From: Cyathus striatus
Lineage: Eukaryota > Basidiomycota > Agaricomycetes > Agaricales > Nidulariaceae
Reading direction: 5' to 3'
Assembly: GCA_025738555.1 (NCBI GenBank)
Contig: JAOVFP010000013.1
Location: 1,860,001 to 1,924,000 of the forward strand
DNA length: 64,000 nucleotides
The notes below the pieces were generated by a model. The model ran no database searches. It saw nothing but the letters and a program-made list of their open reading frames with translations, and was not told where the DNA came from. The translations under genes and the position numbers were made by a program. Positions 32,620 through 42,966 of the stretch are shown in pieces. The number at the start of each line of letters is the position of its first letter. Positions within the stretch are counted from its first letter, which is position 1.

Positions 32620-35417
32620 AGAGCAGCTCCAGTGACTCCACACAGGCTGAGGGCCACATTAATCTCTCCTGTGCACCTAAGGAGATAAGACTAAATGCAT
32701 CCACTCTTTATGATCCCCAAGCTTTAAATATTCCATTGACTTCATTTTCTCCAGCTACACCAGATATGCCTCTTTTCTTCCTTTCGCTCATCAATTCTGG
32801 TTCAACCCACTGTTTTGCTGACTCGTCGTTTGTGAGGGAGCACAACCTCCTCACAACTCTGGTCCCTCCCATTGCACTGAAACTTTTTGATGGTACCTCT
32901 AACTCCATACTTACAGAGAGTATATTATTATCTGTAACATTTCCTACTGGTGAATGCATGGATGTTTCATTCTATGTAACTCTGCTCAATTCTTCCTGCT
33001 CTGTGGTATTAGGATTTAACTGGCTCTCCCAACACAATCCGTTGATTGACTGGACTGAGAGATGTATACTTGGCTTCCAAACCCCGGTTCTAAGAGAATC
33101 TTCTCTGTCTTTGTTGACACCTGCACTGAAGGCATCTGCCTCCTTGCAAACCCCTCCATCACCAGCTTCGTCTTCTGTTTCTCTGTCAGACAATAGTCCA
33201 CCTCCTAGTATCTTGCTCATTAACACTGCAGCTTTTCTCCAGGCTAGTAAGCTCACTGGCTCGCAGAGTTTAGGATACAAGTCGGTGCCATAGTTTCAGC
33301 TTCTGCCACTGCCATGGCTGCAGAAGCCATGTACCTTTCTAATATTCCTCCAGAATATCACAAGTTCACTGATGTCTTCAGCAAAACACAAGCAGACACT
33401 CTTGCTCTGCATCACCCTTATGATCTCCGGATCAACTTGGAGGAAGGTATGTCTCCTCCAGTCAGTACTGTATATTCACTCTCACAGTCTGAGTTGGCCT
33501 CTCTACAAGAGTTCATTGACGAACATCTCAGGATTGGCTTCATCTGTCCTTCTTGTTCTCCACATGGGGCACCAGTGCTCTTTGTCAGGAAGAAAGATGG
33601 ATCCCTTTGACTCTGTCGATTTCCATGGGCTCAATGCAATCTCCAAAAAGGATCGATATCCCCTTCCCCTTATTTCCAACCTCCTTGACTCTCCTCGCAA
33701 GGCTAGAATCTACACCAAGATTGATCTCTGCCATGCTTACCACTTAGTCCACATCACTGATGGAGATGAGTGGAAGACCGCTTTTCACACTCGCTATGGC
33801 TCGTTTGAATGGCTAGTTATGCCATTTGGACTCACCAATGCACCTGTGGCTTTTCAATGTTTCATGAATGACATCTTCAAGGACATGCTCGATGTGTGCG
33901 TTACAGTCTATCTCAACGAGATACTAATCTACTCTGATAGTCTCGAGGAACACAAACAGCATGTTAAAGAAGTTCTATAGCATTTACACCAACATGGGCT
34001 CTATGCCCAGGTAGACAAGTATGAATTTCACACTGAATCTGTTGAGTACTTAGGTTACATCCTTTCTCCGGGCAGCCTCACTATGTTCCAGGATAAAGTC
34101 CAAACCATTAGGGATTGGCCTGAGCCAAAGAAGGTTAAAGACATTCAGTCTTTCCTTGGGTTTGCCAATTTCTATAGGCACTTTATCCAGCACTACTCTA
34201 ATATTGTAGTGCCTCTCACTTGTCTTACCCACAAGGGTCTAAAATGGGACTTTTCTCTGGCTTGCCATTTGGCATTCGAGAAACTGAAGAACACCTTCAT
34301 GACAGCCCCTGTGCTCACTCATTGGGTCCCTGACACCCAGATCATTGTAGAGACTGACACCTCCGATTATGCTCTTGGAGCAATCCTCTCAATTGTCACT
34401 AACAATGGCAATATTCACCCTATTGTGTTCCATTCCCATACCTTCATTGCTCCTCAACTGAACTACAACACCCACAACAAGGAACTCCTGGCTATTTTTG
34501 AAGCTTTTCATGTCTGGCAACACTACTTGGAAGGTTCTGGTACTCCAGTTGATATGGTTACTAACCATAAAAACTTAGAGTATTTCTCCACCACCAAGAT
34601 TCTCACTCACTGCCAGGCTCATTGGTCAGAGTACCTGTCTCAGTTCAATCTGGTTATTCATTTCTGCTCAGGGAAACTTGGTGCAAAACCTGATGCTTAA
34701 CTAGACAATGGGACATCTACCCTAAAGGGGGGAATAATGACTATGCCAAAGTTAATCCACACAATTTTTGCCCTGTTTTACCCAAGAACAGCTCATTGCC
34801 TCTATCTGTGCCACCACACTCCTTCATCCCATTCTCCGTGCCAGCATCATTATGGATGTTGAGCAACTCCACCACAACATCCTCACTGCCCAACCCCTAA
34901 ACACTGTTGCATCCATTCACCTTCGCAATCCTACTAATTGTTGGTCTGTCGGTTCAGATGGCTTACTCTGCCTCAACAACTGGATTTATGTCCCAGACAA
35001 CAATTTGCTCCACCTTTGTGTTGTCCAGTACAAATATGACCATTTACTCGCCAGACACCCTGGTCAGAACAAGACCTTGGATAATATTTGATGAGAATAT
35101 ACTTGGCCTGGACTCCATACTTATGTCAAGGACTATTGTAAGTCTTGCACCACCTGCTTACAGTCTAAACCACAGTGTCACCATCCCTACAGTACCTTGA
35201 AGCAACTCCCTATTCCGGAGTGCCCATGGAACTCTATCTCTATGGACTTCATTGAAACACTTCCCATCTCTGGATTTGATAAGTACAATTCAATCCTAGT
35301 TAGTGTTGACCGCCTTAGCAAGCAAGCCATCTTCATCCCTTGCCATAACACCATCACCTCCACCCAGCTCACTAAGCTCTTTGTCATGCACATATTCTCT
35401 AAGCACAGTGTTCCCAG
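32620..35417 (+). pseudogene. pol: Gypsy element 2 pol, 5' part
   Basis: Protease (LINSGSTHCFADSSF; Asn at the catalytic Asp position), RT ([37 protein letters not shown] instead of YLDD), RNase H (VETDTSDYALGAIL, NYNTHNKELLAIFEAF) and the integrase HHCC finger (CKSCTTCLQSK) are all present. Breaks include frameshifts near 33300 and 33600, TAG at about 33978, a frameshift near 34700, and TGA TGA at about 35089-35094. The core is cut at 35417 by element 3 and resumes at 46036. Confidence 0.9.
35413..35417. other. Left target-site duplication CCCAG of element 3
   Basis: CCCAG here and at 46031-46035 flank the reverse insertion. Removing the insert and one copy restores integrase reading GVPSHITS-like sequence of element 2 (GTTCCCAGCCACATTACC). 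Confidence 0.9.
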
Positions 35418-35800
35418 TGTCACGACTGTGCCCCTAGCCTGACTTGGCAGTGGAGTATGGGAACACTCAATGGTATTGGGCATGGTGCATGCAGTTGATT
35501 GCTGTGAACTGGCTGAAGTTCACGAGCTGCACGATGAGTGGAGGTAATTCCTCCAGAAGCGAGAGCACTAGCTGAGGGTGGGGTGTTCCGCTGAGAGAGA
35601 GGCGGAGCAGAGTCAACACAACGTGGCGTGTTAGCTGTTGTACATTCACGGGCTTGCTGAGCAGCTAGACAATTGCTACGGCACACATTGTTTTGCTGCT
35701 GTTTGTGGCTCCTAGCATGTGCAGTCTGAGTCTGTGTGCGGGTAGCCATGAGAGAAAGAAAAGTGTTATGTAAGGAATCCAAGGTGGTAGTTTCATATAC
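35418..35800 (-). pseudogene. Truncated second unit of element 3 (gag fragment plus LTR tip)
   Basis: On the minus strand, a second gag start (ATG at 35749, MATRTQTQTAHARSHKQQQ) follows directly after the LTR at 35801-36450 and runs for about 97 codons. It then joins abruptly, near 35457, to the last 40 bp of an LTR (35418-35457). The outer TGTCAC end abuts the target duplication. The array on minus is therefore LTR, full interior, LTR, gag stub, LTR tip. Confidence 0.8.
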
Positions 35801-36450
35801 TGTCACGACCGTGCCCCTAGCCTGACTTGGCGGCAGAGTACGAGAGGGTGACTGCAGAGAAGCAAGGGTGAGTACGAGACAAAAGCGGAGAACGAGAACT
35901 CAGAGGGTAGGACTTTGGCTTCAGCTTATGTGCTGCGCCCCTGAGATTCCTGGTCCTGTATTTCGGAGTAAGGGCAAGCCCTTTGGAGAAGACAAAGGAT
36001 AAGAAGACGAGAGGTGTAACTCAAGTCAGACTGAAAGGTGAGGACGTAGTTCAATACGAAACTAAAGTCTAAGTACAAACCGAGTACTACTTAAATACTA
36101 GAGACTCAGAGTAAGTAAAGGCCAGCGGAGAAGTATGGTCAGGGTATGCATACGTAGAATGAAGACTATAACTAATTAAACATAATAAAATGTGTTGGAG
36201 AAGTGAGCATGTATGGCAGTGTAAAGTAAAACTGATAGTGGCGCACTTAAGAATGATAAGTGACTCACTACGAGATGTATACTACAATACTGAGGGGATA
36301 GCTCAGTAGGGCGGAAGAAAGGAAACAAGAGTAATCTATGTACAGTAAGCAATAAGTAATACTAAGAACATAATCAAAGTCTGGAGTAAACAAAGGGAAA
36401 GGTGGAGTAAGAGCATAGGGGTCTGGAGGTAGGCAATACAGGATATGACA
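35801..36450 (-). mobile_element. Internal (3') LTR of gypsy element 3
   Basis: A 650-bp LTR in reverse, from TGTCACGACCGTGCCCC to ACAGGATATGACA. Against the 5' LTR (45381-46030) I count about 20 differences by eye, nearly all transitions and no length change. That is about 3 percent divergence, so the insertion is moderately young compared with elements 1 and 4. Confidence 0.9.
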
Positions 36451-36461
36451 GTATTCCCCCC
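36451..36461 (-). promoter_or_regulatory. Polypurine tract of element 3
   Basis: The minus strand reads GGGGGGAATAC directly before the TGTCATATCC start of the LTR. This is where the plus-strand primer of an LTR retrotransposon is expected. Confidence 0.55.
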
Positions 36462-36545
36462 TTAAGGCCGAGCCTCAAGGCCTGAGCACATGATCAAACA
36501 ATAGGCTTTTGAAAGTTTTATTGGCGTTTTGACATCAGGTCCGGA

Positions 36546-36555
36546 TATATAAAGG
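36546..36555 (+). promoter_or_regulatory. TATA box of the antisense accessory gene
   Basis: TATATAAAGG lies 82 bp before the ATG at 36628. An earlier in-frame ATG at 36562 would leave no room for a leader, so the TATA position favours 36628 as the start. Confidence 0.5.
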
Positions 36556-36627
36556 TCAGCTGTGGAGGAAAAATCAAAATCATTTTTACCCCGCTACACC
36601 AACTCGTTTACACGTGACCGCTTAAAA

Positions 36628-38221
36628 ATGTCTGCCTCTGTTCCCTCAATCGAAGACCCAACACGCGAGGAGAAACTTAGATTACTCCTTCACAGACGAG
36701 CGGAGGTGGAAGCCCTCGAAAAGGAGCTGAGGGGCAAGAAGGTGGAGAAAAAGGGAGCTGAGAAGGAAGGGACAGAGGGTGAGGCAGAGAAGGAAGATGC
36801 GATGGAAGTGGACGAGAGAGATCGACGATTGGAGGCAGTACGAGAAAAGAAACATAAGCAGGAAGAGACAAAAGCAAGGGTTGCTCAAACGATGGCAAGA
36901 CTAACTGGTCGCCCAGCGGAGGAAACGACAAGGCAAGGTGCTTCTCTGCCAGTACACGCAGAGTATGAGGCAACAATGGCAAGGTTGGGGCTTATGTTGT
37001 TTAGTCCAGAGTCAGTGACACAATTCTTACATTACCATAGGGAGGCCGATAGTTTGACGATGCAGGTGGACAGGTCGAATCCGGTGGAGAAGGTGGTGGA
37101 GCAGGCGATGGCAGAGGTAGGGCCTACAAGGGTACGGACTCTAACTCCTGTAGTGGAATCGGAGGTAACGACCATTCCACAGGTAGGTACTTACATGAGT
37201 GCGGAGCAGATTGCTGACCGTGAACACACCGTTCAGCAGCTAGAGGCCAAAGGCCACACCATGACTCTGGAGGAAAAGGTGGAGAAGATTGTCCAGTGCT
37301 CAGAGAATGAAGGTGGCTGCAAGAGGAAGTGCACTGGTACAAATCCAGAGGACGCAACAGAGGCGACTCCAAAACTGGTGAAGAAGAAAACTTCGACCAG
37401 GGCTTCTCAGCGCAAAGGGGCAAAGAGCAAGGCCCTTGTTGACAACAAGGCGGAGGAGGAGAAGAGTAAGGGAAGTGGTGCAGCACAGGGGAGTCACACC
37501 AGAACAGAGTCAGGCGGGTGACAACCCCGAGGATGAAGAGGAGGAGAAGACATGCATACTTCTCCATGCTCCTTGCACGAGTTGCAAGCGACGCCAGATG
37601 GAGTGCTTGGTAGACCTCAGGTGAGAATCTCCTGACGCTGTACGGCATTATGCTAATATGTTCTACAGTGGTAAGAGAATGGACCACAAGGCATGTGAGG
37701 AGTGCAGGAAGTCAAGGGGAAGATGTGACCATGACGAGCTTATGATAGGAATTGTGGTGTCATCGTGGCAGAAAAAGTGTGTGGAGCAATTGGCGGAATT
37801 GAGAAAAGGAGATGGGCAGCAGGAGAAATTAGTGGAGGAGTTGCAGACGCAACTGGCATTGGCGAGGTCGGAGCTAGACGCCAATGAAAAGAAGTTGGAG
37901 AAAGCATTGGCGAAGTTGACAATGTATATGAAGGAGATCAAGAGGTTGGAGAACGTGGAGTACAAGCTGGGAGGAGAGCGTGACCAGTTGAAAAGGGAAC
38001 ATGATGAATTGGTTCGGTTGCCCAACTCTGAGGGAACATCGAGGGGAATGGAGGCTATGCTGATGGGGGCACTTGGAAGGAATGTTGACATGCACACAGA
38101 GTTGATGGGGGTATTGAGTAGGTTGTTAACAACCACGCAGGCGACAGAGGAGTGTACTCCAGTGGAGACTGATGAGTCTGGGAGTAACGAGGAGGAGGAA
38201 CAAGAGGAAGACAAAGAGTAG
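36628..38221 (+). CDS. Antisense accessory gene of element 3: Zn2Cys6-like coiled-coil protein
   Basis: The gene lies between integrase and the 3' LTR of element 3, on the opposite strand. Exon 1 is 36628-37620 and exon 2 is 37669-38221, with a 48-bp intron (GTGAGA...CTACAG). The N-terminal half (about 300 residues) is Glu/Lys-rich and coiled-coil-like. Around the splice junction lie two CX2CX6C motifs (CTSCKRRQMEC and CEECRKSRGRC) 13 residues apart, the spacing of a Gal4-type Zn2Cys6 cluster. A long C-terminal coiled coil and an acidic tail (EEEEQEEDKE) follow. The frame shifts once at the G run 37488-37491; the summed exon length is one base over a multiple of three. A nuclear DNA-binding or Gag-interacting role is inference only. 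Similar Cys-cluster ORFs are common in Agaricomycete genomes as hypothetical proteins. Confidence 0.7.
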
Positions 38222-38572
38222 TGTACAGTAGGTGGAGAAAAATGTATTTACTTAATTTTGTGGATTTTTTGATGATTTGGCGCGAGGGAGACGAAAAGTA
38301 AGAGTAAACAGTAAGATGGAGTAAAAAGAAACACCTTAGGAGAAAACCAATACAACCCTGTACTTCCACTCTCAGCCCACCTTGTTAAGTATGCAAAGTG
38401 ACGAATCAGCTATGCTTATTAAACATAGTGGTCATCATGCAAGTGGTGTCCAGAGAAGCATCAATCTTCAACCTTTGGTCAAGAAGACGGATACAGATAT
38501 ACAATAAACTATGGCGGAGAAATGAAAAATGTAAGCAGAGAAAGTCTATGTAACAGGAGTAGAAGGATTGGG

Positions 38573-39787
38573 CTAATCGGGATAACGAGCGTGAAATTCC
38601 TCTATGAGCTCTGTAGCATGTTCTACTTCAGTGGCAGCCAACCAAGTGAGTTCTTCATCGGTTCCTTCATAACCAGTCCATCGAACTAAGTAACAAAGAG
38701 GGCATTTCTTGAACCGGCGATCCAGCTTGGAGTCACAGATCTCACTGATCTTGAACTCGATATCTCTGTCGATTTCCACAGGGGGAGGCAGAGGTATTTC
38801 TTGACCAGGGATAGTATTTTCAACTGTGGGCTCGAGCATAGAAACATGGAATACAGGGTGTACTGCTTGGAAATTGGAAGGGAGTCTAAGGGTGCGGGAG
38901 TGGGTACCAGTTTTGGCAATGATCTTGAAGGGACCGTAATACTTTTCAGCCAATTTCTTGGAAGGGCGAGTGGTGTTAAAGAACTTAGCACGAACAAAGG
39001 CTTTGGTTCCAACTTTGAACTCCGGGGCAGGCAAGCGACGGTTGTCTGCTCTGACCTGATAGCACTTCTCAGCAAGTGCTATTTTGGCCTTGAGATTTTC
39101 ATGAAGTTCCTGAAGGTCTACGGCATAGTCCCTAGCATGAATGGAGGTAATGTCACGTTCGGGATAAACTGTAATCTGTGGATGATAACCCTTATTGGTG
39201 AAGAAAGGAGTCATATTAGTGGTCAAGCTCGGTGTATTGTTATACGCGAACTCAGCAATGGGAAGGAGATCAGCCCAGTTGTCCTGCTGGTAATTGCAGT
39301 AAATGTGGAGGTACTGTTCTAAGACTTGGTTAATGCATTCAGTTTGTCCATCATCTTCTGGATGATATCCAGAGGTAAAGTGTAGGTTGATGTCAAGAAC
39401 CTTACCAAGAGACCGGAAGAAGTGGGAGACGAACTCTGAACCACGATCGGAGGTAATGTGGCTGGGAACACCATGCTTAGAGAATACGTGCATGACAAAG
39501 AGCTTAGCGAGCTGGGCGGAGGTGATGGTGTTATGGCAAGGGATGAAGATAGCTTGCTTGCTAAGGCGGTCAACAATAACTAGGATTGAATTGTACTTAT
39601 CAAATCCAGAGATGGGAAGTGTTTCAATGAAATCCATAGATATAGAATTCCATGGGCGCTCCAGAATAGGGAGTTGCTTCAAGGTACCATAGGGACGGTG
39701 ACGCTGTGGTTTAGACTGTAAGCAGATGGTGCAAGACTTACAATAGTCCTTGACATAAGTATGGAGTCCAGGCCAAGTATATTCCCA
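38573..39787 (-). CDS. Element 3 integrase core and chromodomain
   Basis: About 404 codons are open from just after a TGA to 38573. They include the second half of the zinc finger (CKSCTICLQSK) and the DDE core: D in SMDFIETLP, D in HITSDRGSEF, E in DDGQTECINQVLEQYL. The integrase C-terminal domain follows (VGTKAFVRAKFFNTTRPSKK, AVHPVFHVSMLEP). A chromodomain ends the protein (CYLVRWTGYEG, ELTWLAATEV), which makes the element a chromovirus. Chromodomains direct insertion to particular chromatin. All catalytic residues are present. It is separated from the rest of pol only by the TGA at about 39788. Confidence 0.9.
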   Translation of the reverse strand, partial: WEYTWPGLHTYVKDYCKSCTICLQSKPQRHRPYGTLKQLPILERPWNSISMDFIETLPISGFDKYNSILVIVDRLSKQAIFIPCHNTITSAQLAKLFVMHVFSKHGVPSHITSDRGSEFVSHFFRSLGKVLDINLHFTSGYHPEDDGQTECINQVLEQYLHIYCNYQQDNWADLLPIAEFAYNNTPSLTTNMTPFFTNKGYHPQITVYPERDITSIHARDYAVDLQELHENLKAKIALAEKCYQVRADNRRLPAPEFKVGTKAFVRAKFFNTTRPSKKLAEKYYGPFKIIAKTGTHSRTLRLPSNFQAVHPVFHVSMLEPTVENTIPGQEIPLPPPVEIDRDIEFKISEICDSKLDRRFKKCPLCYLVRWTGYEGTDEELTWLAATEVEHATELIEEFHARYPD

Positions 39788-42265
39788 TCAAATATTATCC
39801 AAAGTCTTGTTCTGACCAGGATGTCCAGCGAGTAAATGGCCATGCTCGCACTGGACAACACGAAGGCGGAGAGAATCATCATCTGGGACATAGATCTGGT
39901 TGTTGAGGTGGAGTAAGCCATCTGAACTGACAGACCAACAATTAGTGGGATTGTGAAGGTGGATAGATGCGACAGTGTCTAGGGGTTGGGCAGTGAGGAT
40001 GTCGCGGTGGAGTTGCTCAACATCCATGATGATGCTGGCACAGAGAACAGAATGAAGGAGTGTGGTGGCACGGATAGAGGTGATGAGCTGTTCTTGGGTA
40101 AAAACAGGGCGAAATTTGTGCAGATTGACTTTGGCATAGTCGTTATTCCCCCCTTTAGGGTAGATGTCCCATTGTCTAGTTAAAGTGTCAGGTTTCACAC
40201 CAAGTTTCCCTGGGCAGAAATGAATAACCAGATTAAACTGAGACAGGTACTCTGACCAACAAGCCTGATGGCGAGTGAGGATCTTGGTGGTGGAGAAATA
40301 CTCTAAGTTTTTATGGTCAGTGACCATATCAACTGGAGTACCAGAACCTTCCAAGTAGTGTTGCCAGATACGAAAAGCTTCAAAAATAGCCAGGAGTTCC
40401 TTGTCGTGGGTGTCGTAATTCAGTTCAGGAGTGGTGAAGGTATGGGAATGGAATGCAATGGGGTGAATATCGCCATTATCAGCGACAATCAAGAGGATTG
40501 CTCCGAGAGCATAATCGGAGGCGTCAGTTTCTACAATGATCTGGGTGTCAGGGACCCAATGAGTGAGTACAGGGGCTGTAGTGAAGGTGTCCTTAAGTTT
40601 CTCGAATGCCGAACGGCAAGCTGGAGAAAAGTCCCATTTCAAACCCTTGTGGGTAAGATGAGTGAGTGGCACTACAATGTCAGAGTAGTGCTGGATAAAG
40701 TGCCTATAGAAGTTGGCAAACCCAAGGAAAGACTGAATGTCTTTAACCTTCTTAGGTTCAGACCAATCCCTAATGGTTTGGACTTTATCCTGGGACATAG
40801 TGAGGCTGCCCGGAGAAAGGACATAACCTAAGTACTCAACAGATTCAGTGTGGAATTCACACTTGTCCACTCGGGCATAGAGCCCATGTTGGCGTAAACA
40901 CTTGAGGACTTCTTTAACGTGCCATTTGTGCTCCTCGAGACTATCAGAGTAGATTAGTATATCGTCAAGGTAGACTGTAACACACACATCGAGCATGTCC
41001 TTGAAGATGTCATTCATGAAACATTGGAAAGCCACAGGTGCATTGGTGAGTCCAAACGGCATAACTAGCCATTCAAACGAGCCATAGCGAGTGTGAAAAG
41101 CGGTCTTCCACTCATCTCCATCAGCAATACAGACTAAGTGGTAAGTGTGGCAGAGATCAATCTTGGTGTAGATTCTAGCCTTGCGAGGAGAGTCAAGGAG
41201 GTTGGAAATAAGGGGAAGGGGATATCGATCCTTTTTGGAGATTGCATTAAGCCCACGGAAATCAACACAGAGTCGAAGGGATCCATCTTTCTTCCTGACA
41301 AAGAGCACTGGTGCTCCATGTGGAGAATGAGAAGGATGGATGAAGCCAATCCTGAGATGTTCATCAATGAACTCTTGTAGAGAGGCCAACTCGGACTGTG
41401 AGAGTGAATATACAGTACCAACTGGAGGAGACATACCTTCCTCCAAGTTGATCTGGAGATTGTAAGGGCGATGCGGAGCAAGAGTGTCTGCTCGTGTTTT
41501 GCTGAAGACATCAGCAAACTCGTGGTATTCTGGAGGAATACTATTAAGGTCCACAGCTTCTGCAGCCATGGCAGTGGCAGAAGCTGAAACTACGGCACCG
41601 ACTTGTATCCTAAACATCTGTGAGCTTGCGAGCTTACTAGCCCGGAGAAAAGCTGCAGCGTTAATGAGTGAGATACTGGGTGGACTATTGTCCAACAGAG
41701 GAACAGAAGACAAAGCTGGTGATGGAGGGGTTTGCAAGGAGGCAGATGCCTTCAGTGCAGGTGTCGACAAAGACAGAGAAGATTCTCCTAGGATCAGGGT
41801 TTGGAAGCCAAGTATACATCTCTCAGTCCAGTCAATCAACGGATTGTGTTGGGAGAGCCAGTTAAATCCTAATACCACAGAGCAGGAAGAATTGAGCAGA
41901 GTTACATAGAATGAAATATCCATGCATTCACCAGTAGGAAACATTACAGATAATAAAGTACTCTCTGTAAGTATGGAGTTAGAGGTACCATCAAAAAGTT
42001 TCAGTGCAATGGGAGGGACCGGAGTTGTGGGGAGGTTGTGCTCCCTCACAAACAACAAGTCAGCAAAACAATGGGTTGAACCAGAATTGATGAGCAAAAG
42101 GAAGGAAAGAGGCATATCTGGCGCAGCTGGAGAAAACGAAGTCAATGGAATATTTACAGCTTGGGGATCATAAAGAGTGAATGTGTTTAGTCTTATCTCC
42201 TTAGGTGCACAGGAGAGATTAATGTGGCCCTCAGCCTGTGCGGAGTCACTGGAGCCACACTCTAT
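39788..42265 (-). CDS. pol: Element 3 pol: protease, RT, RNase H, start of integrase
   Basis: One open frame of about 825 codons covers protease (LINSGSTHCFADLLFVREHN), RT with YLDD intact (TVYLDDILIYSDS), RNase H (VETDASDYALGAIL, NYDTHDKELLAIFEAFRIW) and the integrase HxxxH finger half (HGHLLAGHPGQNK). The frame is open upstream to 42457 over the gag tail, so pol is probably made by frameshifting; no Met start is assigned. The catalytic Asp of the protease (normally DSG) is Asn. The frame ends at a TGA inside the zinc finger (DNI-stop-WEYTWP) where element 1 has Arg. This is the best preserved gypsy polyprotein in the window. Confidence 0.92.
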   Translation of the reverse strand: MECGSSDSAQAEGHINLSCAPKEIRLNTFTLYDPQAVNIPLTSFSPAAPDMPLSFLLLINSGSTHCFADLLFVREHNLPTTPVPPIALKLFDGTSNSILTESTLLSVMFPTGECMDISFYVTLLNSSCSVVLGFNWLSQHNPLIDWTERCILGFQTLILGESSLSLSTPALKASASLQTPPSPALSSVPLLDNSPPSISLINAAAFLRASKLASSQMFRIQVGAVVSASATAMAAEAVDLNSIPPEYHEFADVFSKTRADTLAPHRPYNLQINLEEGMSPPVGTVYSLSQSELASLQEFIDEHLRIGFIHPSHSPHGAPVLFVRKKDGSLRLCVDFRGLNAISKKDRYPLPLISNLLDSPRKARIYTKIDLCHTYHLVCIADGDEWKTAFHTRYGSFEWLVMPFGLTNAPVAFQCFMNDIFKDMLDVCVTVYLDDILIYSDSLEEHKWHVKEVLKCLRQHGLYARVDKCEFHTESVEYLGYVLSPGSLTMSQDKVQTIRDWSEPKKVKDIQSFLGFANFYRHFIQHYSDIVVPLTHLTHKGLKWDFSPACRSAFEKLKDTFTTAPVLTHWVPDTQIIVETDASDYALGAILLIVADNGDIHPIAFHSHTFTTPELNYDTHDKELLAIFEAFRIWQHYLEGSGTPVDMVTDHKNLEYFSTTKILTRHQACWSEYLSQFNLVIHFCPGKLGVKPDTLTRQWDIYPKGGNNDYAKVNLHKFRPVFTQEQLITSIRATTLLHSVLCASIIMDVEQLHRDILTAQPLDTVASIHLHNPTNCWSVSSDGLLHLNNQIYVPDDDSLRLRVVQCEHGHLLAGHPGQNKTLDNI

Positions 42266-42962
42266 TTTTTCGAACTCTCCACCGAGTTCGCCGAGGGAGT
42301 TGCCTCGGTAGAGATGGCAGTGGCCACACGGGCTTTGGCAGCAGAGGCTGCCTTTTGACAGTCCTTGGCTAATGACTGGTGTTGCCACAGAATAGGCAAA
42401 GCTTCTGGTCCAGGCAACGTTTACGTTCCTCCAGGGTGAGTTTCCCATCAGAACCAAGCTTCCCAGTCAAGTCTGGCACCTTGGACTGGTTCTGCTTTTG
42501 CTTGTTCTTGGGTTTCCCTGAGGATGAAGCAGAGGTAGAAGAGGCAGAGGAGGAGGTAGAGGAGGATGGAGTCTTGGAGGAGGAGGAAGAATTCAAAGTT
42601 GACTTCGAATTCTGATTGCCCTTGGGCTTCTCTGAAGACTTGGCAGCAGACTTGCTGTGCTTCTCCTCAATGTTGCACTCGGTATTGTGCTCCCAATGCC
42701 TCTGATCGTAGCTCTGGGCTACCTTCTCAGTCCCGGCAAGGGTGGTAGGCCAGCCTTGCTCTTGATGAGAGAGAGTGTCCTTTAAACGAGGACAAAGGCC
42801 ATGGTAATATGCCGAGTTGAGGGCAGCATCATCCCAAGGCAAGAGTGCAGCATATTCATTAAATTTGATCTCATAGGTGGTGAGATGCTGATTATCCTCC
42901 ATGTGAAGGGAGAAAATACGGATTTCAGCTTCACCAACAGGGTTGGTATGACCGAAATGAGT
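42266..42962 (-). pseudogene. gag: Element 3 gag, C-terminal part
   Basis: It resumes at THFGHTNPVGEAEIRIFSLH directly after the 1.27-kb insertion and continues through the Ser-rich basic linker (KPKNKQKQNQSKVPDLTGKL). The zinc knuckle CLFCGNTSH is cut off by CAG to TAG plus a one-base loss at about 42368. The Lys-Lys tail remains readable to about 42270 in the shifted frame. Confidence 0.85.
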
Positions 42963-42966
42963 CCGG

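Noticed and set aside
36677..38369. Minus-strand ORFs opposite the accessory gene of element 3
   Set aside because: Ser/Pro/Leu-rich shadow frames of the Glu/Lys-rich coiled-coil coding strand.
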